NCBI GenBank assembly: GCA_024229515.1
Contig: JAAESI010000293.1
Location: 1-63,670, forward strand
DNA: 63,670 nt
Direction: 5' to 3'
Origin: Pseudomonadota bacterium
GTDB taxonomy: Bacteria > Myxococcota_A > UBA796 > UBA9615
This document shows, in pieces, positions 46,529 to 54,896 of this stretch (positions are counted from its first letter, which is position 1; the number at the start of each line of letters is the position of its first letter). The notes beneath the pieces are model-generated. The model was not told where the DNA came from. It saw only the letters and a list, made by a program, of their open reading frames with translations, and ran no database searches. Position numbers and translations under genes: made by a program.

Positions 46529-48043
46529 CTAGGCGCTCGCGCCGAAGATGCCCTTGTACTCCTCGAGGGCGGCGTTCATGGCGGCCTTGATGTCGTCCGT
46601 CAGCTTCCCGACGTTGACGATGTCCTCGGCGACCTTGCTGTGCTTGGCGTCCACGTGGGCCAGGAACCCGTCGTGCCAGAGGCCGATCTGGGCCATGTCG
46701 TAGTCGTCCAGCCAGCCGTTGGAGGCGGCGTAGATGACGAACACCTGCTTCTCGACGGCCATCGGCTTGTACTGCGGCTGCTTCAGAATCTCCACGAGGC
46801 GGGCGCCTCGCGAGAGCATCTTCTGCGTCGACTCATCCAGGTCCGAGGCGAACTGCGCGAACGCGGCCATCTCGCGGTACTGGGCCAGGGCCAACCGGAG
46901 CGTACCGGCCACCTGCTTCATCGCCTTGATCTGCGCGGCACCACCCACCCGGGAGACGCTGAGGCCGACGTTGATGGCCGGTCGCACGCCCGAGAAGAAG
47001 AGGTCGGTGTCGAGGAAGATCTGACCGTCCGTAATCGAAATCACGTTGGTCGGGATGTAGGCGGACACGTCGCCGGCCTGCGTCTCGATGATCGGCAGGG
47101 CGGTCAGCGAACCGGCACCCTCGTTGTCCGACATCTTCGCCGCACGCTCGAGCAATCGGGAGTGAAGGTAGAAGACGTCACCGGGGTACGCCTCGCGGCC
47201 CGGCGGGCGGCGGAGCAGCAGCGACATCTGCCGGTAGGCGACGGCCTGCTTGGACAGATCGTCGTAGATGCAGAGGGCGTGCTTGCCGTTGTCACGGTAG
47301 TGCTCGCCGAGCGTGGCGCCCGTGTAGGGGGCCATGAACTGCATCGGAGCGGGGGTCGACGCCGGGGCGCTCACCACCGTCGTGTACTCCATCGCACCGT
47401 AGCGGCGGAGCCGGTTCACCACCTGGGCGACCGTCGACTGCTTCTGGCCGATGGCCACGTAGATGCAGACGCAGTTCTGACCCTTCTGGTTGATGATCGC
47501 GTCAATGGCGATGGCGGTCTTGCCCGTCTGGCGGTCGCCAATGATGAGCTCACGCTGGCCGCGACCGATGGGCACCATGGCGTCGATCGCCTTGAGGCCG
47601 GTCTGCAGCGGCTCGTGCACCGACTTGCGGGCGACGATGCCGGGCGCCTTGATCTCCAGCCGCCGGGTGTGCTCGGAGTTGATCTCCGGGCCGCCGTCCA
47701 GCGGGTTGCAGAGCGGGTCCACGACCCGGCCCAGCAGGCTGTCCCCGACCGGCACCTCGACGATGCGGCCGGTGCGCTTCACCGGGTCGCCTTCGCGCAG
47801 GAGCTTGTCGTCGCCCATGATGGCGGCGCCGACGTTGTCGGATTCGAGGTTCAGGACCATCGCGGAGATGCCCCCGGGGAACTCCAGGAGCTCTCCGGCG
47901 ACCGCGTTGTCGAGGCCGTGAACACGGGCGATACCATCACCGACGGACAGGATGGTTCCCGTCTCGGCGACCTCGACCCGGCTCTCGTAGTTTTCGATCT
48001 GATCCTTGAGGATCCGAGTGATCTCTTCGGCGCGCAGTTCCAT
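46529..48043 (-). CDS. atpA: F1 ATP synthase alpha subunit
   Basis: 504 residues, the non-catalytic nucleotide-binding subunit. It opens with ELRAEEITRILKDQIENYES. The Walker A motif is IIGDRQTGKTAIAID; DDLSKQAVAYRQMSLLLRRP and the alpha-specific GRIVEVPVGDSLLGRVVDP follow. LSVSRVGGAAQIKAMKQVAG contains the arginine finger. The length is normal. It sits 12 bp downstream of atpH. Confidence 0.97.
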   Translation of the reverse strand: MELRAEEITRILKDQIENYESRVEVAETGTILSVGDGIARVHGLDNAVAGELLEFPGGISAMVLNLESDNVGAAIMGDDKLLREGDPVKRTGRIVEVPVGDSLLGRVVDPLCNPLDGGPEINSEHTRRLEIKAPGIVARKSVHEPLQTGLKAIDAMVPIGRGQRELIIGDRQTGKTAIAIDAIINQKGQNCVCIYVAIGQKQSTVAQVVNRLRRYGAMEYTTVVSAPASTPAPMQFMAPYTGATLGEHYRDNGKHALCIYDDLSKQAVAYRQMSLLLRRPPGREAYPGDVFYLHSRLLERAAKMSDNEGAGSLTALPIIETQAGDVSAYIPTNVISITDGQIFLDTDLFFSGVRPAINVGLSVSRVGGAAQIKAMKQVAGTLRLALAQYREMAAFAQFASDLDESTQKMLSRGARLVEILKQPQYKPMAVEKQVFVIYAASNGWLDDYDMAQIGLWHDGFLAHVDAKHSKVAEDIVNVGKLTDDIKAAMNAALEEYKGIFGASA

Positions 48044-48055
48044 CTAGACGTTCCT

Positions 48056-48610
48056 CTAGGCCTCGCCCACGACCTGCCCGAGGAGTCGGGTGCGCAGGCC
48101 GTGCAGCTGGGTTCGGATGCTTCCGTCGAGGACAAGGTCCCCGACTTTCGTAACGATTCCCCCGATGAGCTCGGGGTCGACATGGGTATCCAGGTGCACG
48201 TCGTCGCAGCCCGTGAGCTTCGCGACGTGCGCCTCGAGGGTCTTCAGGGTCGCCTTGTCCAGCGGCGCGGCCGATGTGACCTCCGCGCGGGCGCGGCCCT
48301 TGAGCTTGTCGTAGCTGGCCCGGAAGGCGCCGAGGATGTCCTCGTAGGCGCCCATGCGGCCGTTGTCAACGAGCAGAAACAGGAAGTTGCGGGCGATCGG
48401 GTGCGTGCCCGTGCGCTCGACAATGGACCCGACGACGGCGCGGAGCTCGTCGCGGGAGAAGCCGGGGTTGTCCATCGCGGACTGCAGGTCCGTGGAGTCG
48501 CGGAGTACGGCCCCGAACGCCTCCAGCGCTTCGGCCACGGGGTCGAGGCACTTCTTGACGTTGGCGAGCTCGACGATGGCGCCGGCGTATCGGCGGGCGA
48601 TGGTGCTCAT
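48056..48610 (-). CDS. atpH: ATP synthase delta subunit
   Basis: 184 residues of the OSCP/delta family, part of the peripheral stalk linking b to the top of alpha. It opens STIARRYAGAIVELAN, the usual RRYAxAL start, and ends LIGGIVTKVGDLVLDGSIRT, the conserved C-terminal signature. It overlaps the b-subunit gene by 4 bp (ATGA) and precedes atpA by 12 bp. Confidence 0.94.
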   Translation of the reverse strand: MSTIARRYAGAIVELANVKKCLDPVAEALEAFGAVLRDSTDLQSAMDNPGFSRDELRAVVGSIVERTGTHPIARNFLFLLVDNGRMGAYEDILGAFRASYDKLKGRARAEVTSAAPLDKATLKTLEAHVAKLTGCDDVHLDTHVDPELIGGIVTKVGDLVLDGSIRTQLHGLRTRLLGQVVGEA

Positions 48611-49260
48611 CGCGCGGCCTCCTCGATGCGGGCGAGGTACTCGGTGCCGAGCCGCGCTTGGTCGGTGGTGTCGACGGACTTGCTGAGCATGTCCTCAGCC
48701 AGCTTCACGGCCAGCTCGACGGTCTGGTTGCGGAGCTCGGTGCGGGACCGACGCAGCTCCTCTTCGATCGTGCGCTTGGCGGCGTCCTCGAGCTGGGCGG
48801 CGGAGCGCTCGGCCTGGGCCATGACCCGGGTGCGATCCGTCGCGGCGTCCTCGCGTACGGCGTCCATCAGCGAGGCCAACTCGGCCCCGAAGTTGTCCAA
48901 CCGGCCCTGAAGCTCCGCGTACGTCGCGTCCGCGTCGGACTTGGCCTGCCAGGACGAGTCCAGCTGCTCCTTCACCTGCGTGCGGCGGAAGTGGAGGAAG
49001 TCCTTGGTCGGCGTCTTGAGGGCGACGAACAGGATGGCCAGCAGGATGATCAGGTTGACTGCGTGGCGGATGAGGCCGGCGGCGGGGGAGACGTGCTCTT
49101 CGCCGTGTCCGTCGCCGTGTCCGTCGCCGTGGCCGGCGTCGGCGTGGCCGTCCCCATGGTCGGCGGCAGCGCCGTGGGCGTCTCCCTCCGCGAAGGCGGA
49201 AACGGGCGCGACCGCGAACGCCAGGGTGGCAATGGTCAGCAGGATGCGAACGATGTTCAT
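48607..49260 (-). CDS. atpF: ATP synthase b subunit with signal peptide and His-rich extension
   Basis: 217 residues. A cleavable signal peptide (about 1-25, ending VSAFA) is followed by a roughly 35-residue segment with ten His (GDGHADAGHGDGHGDGHGEE). Then come the membrane anchor (LIRHAVNLIILLAILFVALK) and the long b-type coiled coil (VKEQLDSSWQAKSDADATYA, EDAAKRTIEEELRRSRTELR). It is longer than E. coli b (156 aa) because of the periplasmic extension. Extensions with signal peptides occur in delta-type b subunits; the dense His run is notable and could bind Zn, Ni or Cu (inference). It overlaps atpH by 4 bp. Confidence 0.9.
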   Translation of the reverse strand: MNIVRILLTIATLAFAVAPVSAFAEGDAHGAAADHGDGHADAGHGDGHGDGHGEEHVSPAAGLIRHAVNLIILLAILFVALKTPTKDFLHFRRTQVKEQLDSSWQAKSDADATYAELQGRLDNFGAELASLMDAVREDAATDRTRVMAQAERSAAQLEDAAKRTIEEELRRSRTELRNQTVELAVKLAEDMLSKSVDTTDQARLGTEYLARIEEAAR

Positions 49261-49263
49261 GGT

Positions 49264-49719
49264 TCAGCCCTCCCCGATCTGACGGCCCAGCACGCTGCTG
49301 GCGACAGAGCGCGACAGCTCCGCGGCGTGGGCCTCCAGCTGGACGGATGCGGCGGCGTGCTCGGCGGCGAGGGTCGCGCGGGCTTCCTCCAGGTGGGCTT
49401 CGGCGCGGCCGCGGGCCGCGGCCAGGATCTCCTGCTCCGCGGCGGCCGCCTCGGTGCGGAGTCGGCCTCGCTCGGCGGCTGCTTCGCCCCGGGCAGCGGC
49501 GAGCCGCTCCTCGAGTTCAGCGAGCTTGCCCGCGACTTCCTCTTGAAGCAGTTCGGCTTCCTTGCGGAACCCGGTGATGTTGCGCTCGCGCTCGGCGAGC
49601 ATCGCCAACATCGGCTTGAAGATGATGAAGTGCAGGCCGGCGACGGCGAGGAGGAAAGGGACCGCCTGCAGAAGCAGGAGCTTCCCTGAGATGCCCAGCA
49701 GAGTCAGCGTGGATTCCAC
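49264..49719 (-). CDS. ATP synthase b' subunit
   Basis: 151 residues from GTG 49719, with GAGG nine bases upstream. One membrane segment (LLLQAVPFLLAVAGLHFIIF) is followed by a charged coiled coil (EKEAELL-like and ARATLAAEHAAASVQL stretches). It is the second, divergent b-type peripheral-stalk subunit and is the first gene of the operon. The a (atpB) and c (atpE) subunit genes are not in the window, so the membrane rotor genes must lie elsewhere. Confidence 0.88.
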   Translation of the reverse strand: MESTLTLLGISGKLLLLQAVPFLLAVAGLHFIIFKPMLAMLAERERNITGFRKEAELLQEEVAGKLAELEERLAAARGEAAAERGRLRTEAAAAEQEILAAARGRAEAHLEEARATLAAEHAAASVQLEAHAAELSRSVASSVLGRQIGEG

Positions 49720-49766
49720 GGATGCCTCGAGGTGTCGTGGGTGGAGATTCGCCGGATGGCGCGCGC

Positions 49767-49795
49767 CTTATAAGGGACTGGTTCGGGGGCGTCAA
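49767..49795 (-). promoter_or_regulatory. Sigma-70-type promoter of the atp operon
   Basis: On the minus strand TTGACG (49795-49790) and TATAAG (49772-49767) are separated by exactly 17 nt. Transcription would start near 49760, giving a leader of about 40 nt before GTG 49719. It is the best -35/-10 pair seen in the window and unlike the -10-only boxes of leaderless genes. Confidence 0.75.
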
Positions 49796-49935
49796 GAGGG
49801 GGTCCGAAACGCGTCACGCGGCCTCTGTACGTGCGGCCCCGACCGCGGCCAATGCAGCGATTTGTTGCGCGCATCAAGTTCTGGGTACCTCCGCCGATAC
49901 AAGCAGGTGCAGGGAGGCCTACGATCAGTTCCGTC

Positions 49936-52164
49936 ATGTCCCAGGAACTCGAAGTCGACGAGATGGCGTTGGACGTCACCATCTCCCTGGCCGACGTCGA
50001 CATCACGGATGCCGACACCATGGCGCCCGGGGTGGGCGAGGAGTCCACCCACAAGACGGTCCCCAACGACCTCGAGGGCAAGACCTTCGGCCGCCTCGTC
50101 GCGATTCGAGAACTCGCCGTCGGCGGCATGGGGCGGATCGTCGAGTGCTTCGATCCCCGGCTTCGTCGCAACGTCGTCGTCAAGGTCCTGCGGCCGTTCC
50201 CCAAGATGGAGACGATGCATCGCGCCCGGCTCACGCGGGAGGCCCGGGTCACGTCGCAGCTGCAGCACGCGGGCATCGTCCCGGTGCACGACATCGGGGA
50301 GACCGAGGACGGCGAGCTCTACTACGTGATGCAGAAGATCGAGGGCTGCACCCTCGGCGATGTGCTCCGCGGGGTCCGCCACGGGGCCCGGGACGTGGTC
50401 GACAAGTGGACGCTGTTCCGGCTGCTGTCCGCGTTCGAGCGGATCTGTTCGGCGGTCGCCTTCGCGCACCACCGCAGGGTGATCCACCGCGACATCAAGC
50501 CGGCGAACATCATGCTGGGCCCGTTCGACGAGGTCCTGGTGGTCGACTGGGGCGTGGTCCGGTTGGGGGAGGCGCCGGAGGTCAACGCCGAGGCGTCCCT
50601 GCAGCAGCCGGTCAACTCCGACGATGACATCTGGGCCGAGACCGGCCCCGGGCTGACGGTCGGCACCCCCCGACTTCATGGCTCCGGAACAGATCACCGG
50701 CGACCGCGACAACATCGGTCCCTGGTCCGACGTCTTCAGCCTCGGCGTCGTGCTGTACGAGATCCTCTCGGGACGCCAGCCCTTCGCCGGCCGCAGCCCC
50801 GTCGCGGTGCTGGTCTCGTCGTTGCGCGACAGCGTCGAGGATCCGTCGGTCGGCTCGCCCTGGCGCGAGGTCCCGCGCGAGATCGCGGAGATCTGCGAGA
50901 GGGTGATGGCTTTCGACCACACCGAGCGGTACCAGGACGCTGAGCTCCTCGCGCGAGCGATCTCGGGCTTCCTGGATTCCTCCCGACGCGAGGAGTCGGC
51001 CAGCCCCTACGTCGACGACGGCATCGACGGCCTCCGGGAGATGGAGGCCAACGCCCAGGTCCTGCAGGCGGCCCTGACGACCCTCGACGAGCTCGAGGCG
51101 TCCGTGCAGACGTGGTCGCCCGCCGCCGATCGGCAGCGGCTGCACACCGCTCGGGAGCAGGTGAAGGAGTGGACCGCGGAGGCCGACCGGCTGCGCGCCG
51201 TCATCGACGCCTCGGCCCGTCGGGCGCTGGAGGTGGACCCCAGCAACGGCCAGGCGCGCGCTCTCCTCGGTCTGGCCCGCTCCGAGGGCGGACGACGCCA
51301 CGACGAGGAGGACGCTCCGGAAGGTCCCGGGCTGCTGAGTCTGTTCACCGATCCGCCGGGTGCGCCCGTGATCGCCGAACGGATCGATCCCAAGGGGCTC
51401 GTCTGGCAGACATCGGAGCGTCGCTCGCTGGGCCGCACTCCGCTGACCCGCTGTGAGCTCCCCGCCGGCTCCTGGGTCCTGACCCTCAGCGCCCCCGATC
51501 GCGTGCCCGTGACCTACCCGGTCTTCCTCGAGGCCGGCGAGCTGTGGGACTCCGGGGCGGAGCCGATCCACCGTTCTTCCGGGCGATCGACGCCACCGAG
51601 GCCGCCTTGCGCGCGCCCCGGGAGGGTGGGCAAGCGCTCTGGCCGAGCGCGCCCGCGGCGCTCCCGACCCGGGACTCCAAGGGCCGCGCGTGCCATCCGC
51701 TGGCCCCCGTCGCGGGGATCTCCTGGTTCGATGCGGTGGCGTATGCCCAGTGGCGCTCGGGCCTGGACGGGACCGCCTGGCGGCTACCCATCGCGGCCGA
51801 GTGGGACCACGCCGCCCACGGGGTCGACGGCCGCTCCTTCCCCTGGGGAGACGTCGCCGACCCGGCCTTGTGCAAGTCCGCCCACAGCCGCCGCGGTCCC
51901 GCCGCCCCCGAGCCGGTGGGGCAGTTCAAGGCGGATCGTTCGGTGTTCGGAGTGAGGGAGCTCGCCGGAGGCGTCGCCGAGTGGTGCCAGGGCGGCCCCG
52001 AGTCTGCCCGCCGCCCCATCCGCGGCACCGCCTGGTTCGAGTCGCTGGAGCGAGCCGCCAGCGGACGGAAGCGTGACGCCGACGCGGAGACGCCGGACCC
52101 CGGGATCGGCTTCCGCCTCGTGTGCGATGTCCCGGGCGTGCGCCGCACCCCGCCCAAGCTCTAG
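49936..52164 (+). CDS. Ser/Thr protein kinase with PEGA and partial FGE-like domain (two frameshifts)
   Basis: A paralogue of the kinase at 5858. From ATG 49936 an acidic N-terminus leads to a kinase with a weak Gly loop (ELAVGGMGRIVE), the lysine in VVVKVL, VIHRDIKPANIML, DWG for DFG, then TPDFMAPEQ and SDVFSLGVVLYE. A coiled-coil linker, a PEGA-like domain (FTDPPGAPV, RTPLTRCELPAGSWVLTL) and an FGE/SUMF1-like domain follow (GISWFDAVAYAQW, WRLPIAAEWDHAA, FPWGDVADPALC, ELAGGVAEWCQG, GFRLVCDVPG). The first slip is in the C6 run 50666-50671. The second lies near 51565-51575 and returns to the first frame. The FGE start (the IPGG part and about 90 residues) is missing between PEGA and FFRAIDA. 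It is divergent from the atp operon. Confidence 0.85.
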
Positions 52165-52200
52165 ACCGCGGCGGCGAGGAGGAAGCGCAGGGGTCGCGCC

Positions 52201-53016
52201 TCAGTCGTAGTCGTAGCCCGGGAGCTCGTACTCGACCTCACAGCGGCTGAACGTCTGGTCGAGGATGAACGCCGAGCTGTCGCCGTTCTCGTCCTGCTGG
52301 ACGCCGTCGGTGACGCTGATGCTCCAAGAACTCGAGGACGCCTCCGCGAGCGTGAGGGTGCCCTCGCTGACGGACCAGCTCTCCATCATGTCGTCGTACT
52401 CGACGTCGTAGGGGACGAGCTCCGCGGCGGGGTCGTTGGCGAAGTTCTCGCAGTCGAAGAGGTCGACGTAGGCCTGGTAGTAGTTGCCGCTGAAGTGGGT
52501 CCGGTTGGCGTTGAACGACGGGCCGTCCCCACCGACGCTGTCGTCGTCGTCACCGTAGTAGTACCCGTCGCTCCGGGTGTAGGTGCCGGCGATCGGCTGG
52601 CCGGACTGGGTGGCGTCGGGGTGGTTGAGGTTGAGCGTCCCGAGCGTGCGGTTGTTGCTGAAGACCGCGTACGCGTCCGCGAAGCCGCCGTAGTAGGCCC
52701 GGTAGACCTCGCAGTAGCCCAGCCGCCACGCCGGGTCTTCGTAGTTGTAGTCGTCGCCGAACTTCTCCTGCAGCGCGGCGTAGCCCTCGTAGTAGGCCGC
52801 GTAGCCCGTGGTGTAGGCCTCGTAGTAGTCGCGCATGGCGTTGCACATGTTGCCGCCGTCCCACCAGGCGAAGGAGTGGGACGTCTCGCCGTTGCTGCTC
52901 AGCACCAGCCAGGCGGCCGAACTGCCGCCGCCCCCTCCTTCTTCTTCGCCTCCGCGGGTGGGCGGGCAGGCGGTCAGGAGCGCGATCACGGCGAGGCCGA
53001 GGAGTGTGCGGTGCAT
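52201..53016 (-). CDS. Tyr-rich lipoprotein of unknown family
   Basis: 271 residues from ATG 53016, with GGAGGGAACCC upstream as ribosome site. The lipobox LTAC gives Cys at about 17, then a Glu/Gly linker. The region at about 60-140 is strikingly rich in Tyr, Ala and Gly (YYEAYTTGYAAYYEGYAAL, VYRAYYGGFADAYAVF), with cysteines CNAM and CEVY. A YYYGDDDDS loop follows and a beta-rich half ends ELPGYDYD. No known family is recognised. It probably sits in the outer membrane or on the surface. It is divergent from the sulfatase-like gene by 61 bp. Confidence 0.72.
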   Translation of the reverse strand: MHRTLLGLAVIALLTACPPTRGGEEEGGGGGSSAAWLVLSSNGETSHSFAWWDGGNMCNAMRDYYEAYTTGYAAYYEGYAALQEKFGDDYNYEDPAWRLGYCEVYRAYYGGFADAYAVFSNNRTLGTLNLNHPDATQSGQPIAGTYTRSDGYYYGDDDDSVGGDGPSFNANRTHFSGNYYQAYVDLFDCENFANDPAAELVPYDVEYDDMMESWSVSEGTLTLAEASSSSWSISVTDGVQQDENGDSSAFILDQTFSRCEVEYELPGYDYD

Positions 53017-53064
53017 GGGTTCCCTCCGCGAGGAGCGTACCAAGGCTCCGAGTCTGCCAGGGGG

Positions 53065-53070
53065 TACCCT
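53065..53070 (+). promoter_or_regulatory. -10-like TANNNT box (TACCCT)
   Basis: TACCCT ends 7 nt before GTG 53078 of the sulfatase-like gene, in the gap shared with the divergent lipoprotein gene. Confidence 0.4.
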
Positions 53071-53077
53071 GCCGCCT

Positions 53078-54886
53078 GTGCGTGACCGACTGCTGATCGC
53101 CCTCGGCGCCGCCGTGCTCCACGGCACCCTGCACGCCGCCCGTCTGTTGTCAGCACCGCAAGGCTGGACGTGGACCGAGTTGGCGCCCGCCTGGGGCCTC
53201 GAGGTGGCACTGGCCGGCCTGCTGTTCGCGGTCGTCGCGGCCGCCCTCGCCCGGATCGAGCGGACCCCGACGGTGCTCGCCTGCGGACTGATCGTCGTCA
53301 CTCTGGTGGCGGTCGCGCCGGGGCTGGATCGGTCCAAGCCCGAGGCTCCCGTGACGGCTCCCGCCTCGGCCGCCGGCGCGCGCACGGTCGTGCTCCTGAC
53401 GCTGGACACCCTCCGCCGCGACCACGTCTCCGCCTACCCCGATGCCCTGGTCCCGCAGCTGACGCCGCACCTGGAGGCGCTCGCGCGCGAGGGCGTGCGT
53501 TTCGACGATGCGGTCACCACCGCACCCCTCACGCTCCCCAGCCACACCACCCTGCTGACCGGCGTCACCCCCGACCGACACCGCGTGGTGCGCAACGGGC
53601 GGGTGCTGCCGGCGGGGCTCGACAACGCCCCCCGCCGCCTCGCGGGGGCGGGCTACGCGACGGGGGCGTTCGTCTCCACCTCGGTGCTGCACGGGAGTCA
53701 CGGCCTCGCGCGCTTCTTCGACGTGTACCGGGACGAGCTGGGATCCCGTCCCGGGCGCCGGTTGCTGCCGTTGGCCCGCTTCGTCCCCGCTCCCGACAAG
53801 CAGACCCGCCTCGTGAAGGAGCCGGGCGCCCGGACCGTGGCGCGGGCCGCGACGTGGTTGGGCCAGCAGGGAGAGGCGCCGGTGTTCCTCTGGGTGCACC
53901 TGTACGACGCGCACACGCCCCACGGCGAGCGCGGCCTCGTGCAGGAGGCCGCGGAGCTCCCCGACCCCTGCGCTTACGTCGGCCACCCGACCGACTTCCG
54001 CGGCGGTCCTCGGGCGCTGATTCCGCCCCCCGGGGCGGCCGCCCTGCCGTGCGGGGACGGGGCTCGCGGTCGCGCCTCCGCGCTGGCGTCCGGGTACGCC
54101 CGGGAGGTCGGCTACGTCGACAGCCTGGTGGGGGAGCTGCAGGCCCGCCTGACCGAGCTTGGCCGGTGGGAGCAGACCGCCCTGATCGTGGCCGCCGATC
54201 ACGGTGAGTCGCTGTCGGAGCACCACCAAATGGGGAGCCACGAGCACTCGTTGTACGAGCCGGTGGCCCGGGTCCCGTTGATCGTCCGGGTCCCTGGCGG
54301 GCGCCCCGCCGTGGTCCCCGATCAGGTCTCCACCGTGCGGGTTGCGGCCACGCTGCTGCGGCTCGCCGGCCTCGAACCGGGCGAGGCGATGGCGGGCCCG
54401 GATCTGCTGACGATGGCCGCCCCCGGGCCCGCCGTCATCGTCGGTCCGTCGCCCCTGGGACGGCTTGCGGGCAACCACCGGACGGCAGGCTCGGGGATCC
54501 AGATCGCGGTCCGCATGCCGCCGACCAAGACCCTGATCGACGGAGGCGGGTACCTCGAGCGCTACGACCTGAGCGTCGATCCGAGCGAGCAGCGGCCGGT
54601 GTGGCTCGCCCGTGATCGCGAGGCCGCGGACCGGCTTCACCTGCGGGCGCGGGGGCCGATCGCTCCCCCGGGGCTACCGGCGCCGCCGGGCACGCGTCGC
54701 GCACCGGTCCGGCAGCCTGTGCACCCGGACGTTCCGGATCCCGACGTGGTTCCGTGGACCGTGCCGGACGCGACGGCGCGTCGGCTGCTGACCGCGTGGG
54801 CGGAGGGGACGGCCACGGCCGAGCCGGCGTCGCTGCCTCCGGAGGTGTTGGAGGCGCTCCGATCGCTCGGCTACACGGACCTGTAG
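53078..54886 (+). CDS. Sulfatase-like membrane-anchored hydrolase with Thr at the nucleophile position
   Basis: 602 residues from GTG 53078, chosen by the promoter box; the open frame extends upstream without support. Two or three N-terminal hydrophobic segments are followed by an alkaline phosphatase/sulfatase fold. Metal ligands are in LTLDTLRRDHVSAY and VAADHGESLSEHHQMGSHE. The position that carries Cys or Ser (CxPSR) in arylsulfatases reads TLPSHTTLLTG, so formylglycine cannot form and a Thr nucleophile is expected, as in phosphoethanolamine/phosphoglycerol-type members. It could be a phosphodiesterase or phosphotransferase. A C-terminal LPPEVLEALRSLGY motif is typical of myxobacterial sulfatase-like proteins. 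Confidence 0.8.
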   Translation: MRDRLLIALGAAVLHGTLHAARLLSAPQGWTWTELAPAWGLEVALAGLLFAVVAAALARIERTPTVLACGLIVVTLVAVAPGLDRSKPEAPVTAPASAAGARTVVLLTLDTLRRDHVSAYPDALVPQLTPHLEALAREGVRFDDAVTTAPLTLPSHTTLLTGVTPDRHRVVRNGRVLPAGLDNAPRRLAGAGYATGAFVSTSVLHGSHGLARFFDVYRDELGSRPGRRLLPLARFVPAPDKQTRLVKEPGARTVARAATWLGQQGEAPVFLWVHLYDAHTPHGERGLVQEAAELPDPCAYVGHPTDFRGGPRALIPPPGAAALPCGDGARGRASALASGYAREVGYVDSLVGELQARLTELGRWEQTALIVAADHGESLSEHHQMGSHEHSLYEPVARVPLIVRVPGGRPAVVPDQVSTVRVAATLLRLAGLEPGEAMAGPDLLTMAAPGPAVIVGPSPLGRLAGNHRTAGSGIQIAVRMPPTKTLIDGGGYLERYDLSVDPSEQRPVWLARDREAADRLHLRARGPIAPPGLPAPPGTRRAPVRQPVHPDVPDPDVVPWTVPDATARRLLTAWAEGTATAEPASLPPEVLEALRSLGYTDL

Positions 54887-54896
54887 AGGCGGCCGA

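Noticed and set aside
46406..48910. An 834-codon open frame antisense to atpG, atpA, atpH and atpF
   Set aside because: The atp genes on the other strand are certain. The antisense frame is an effect of high-GC codon use; its translation is Val/Asp/Leu/His/Arg-rich without motifs.
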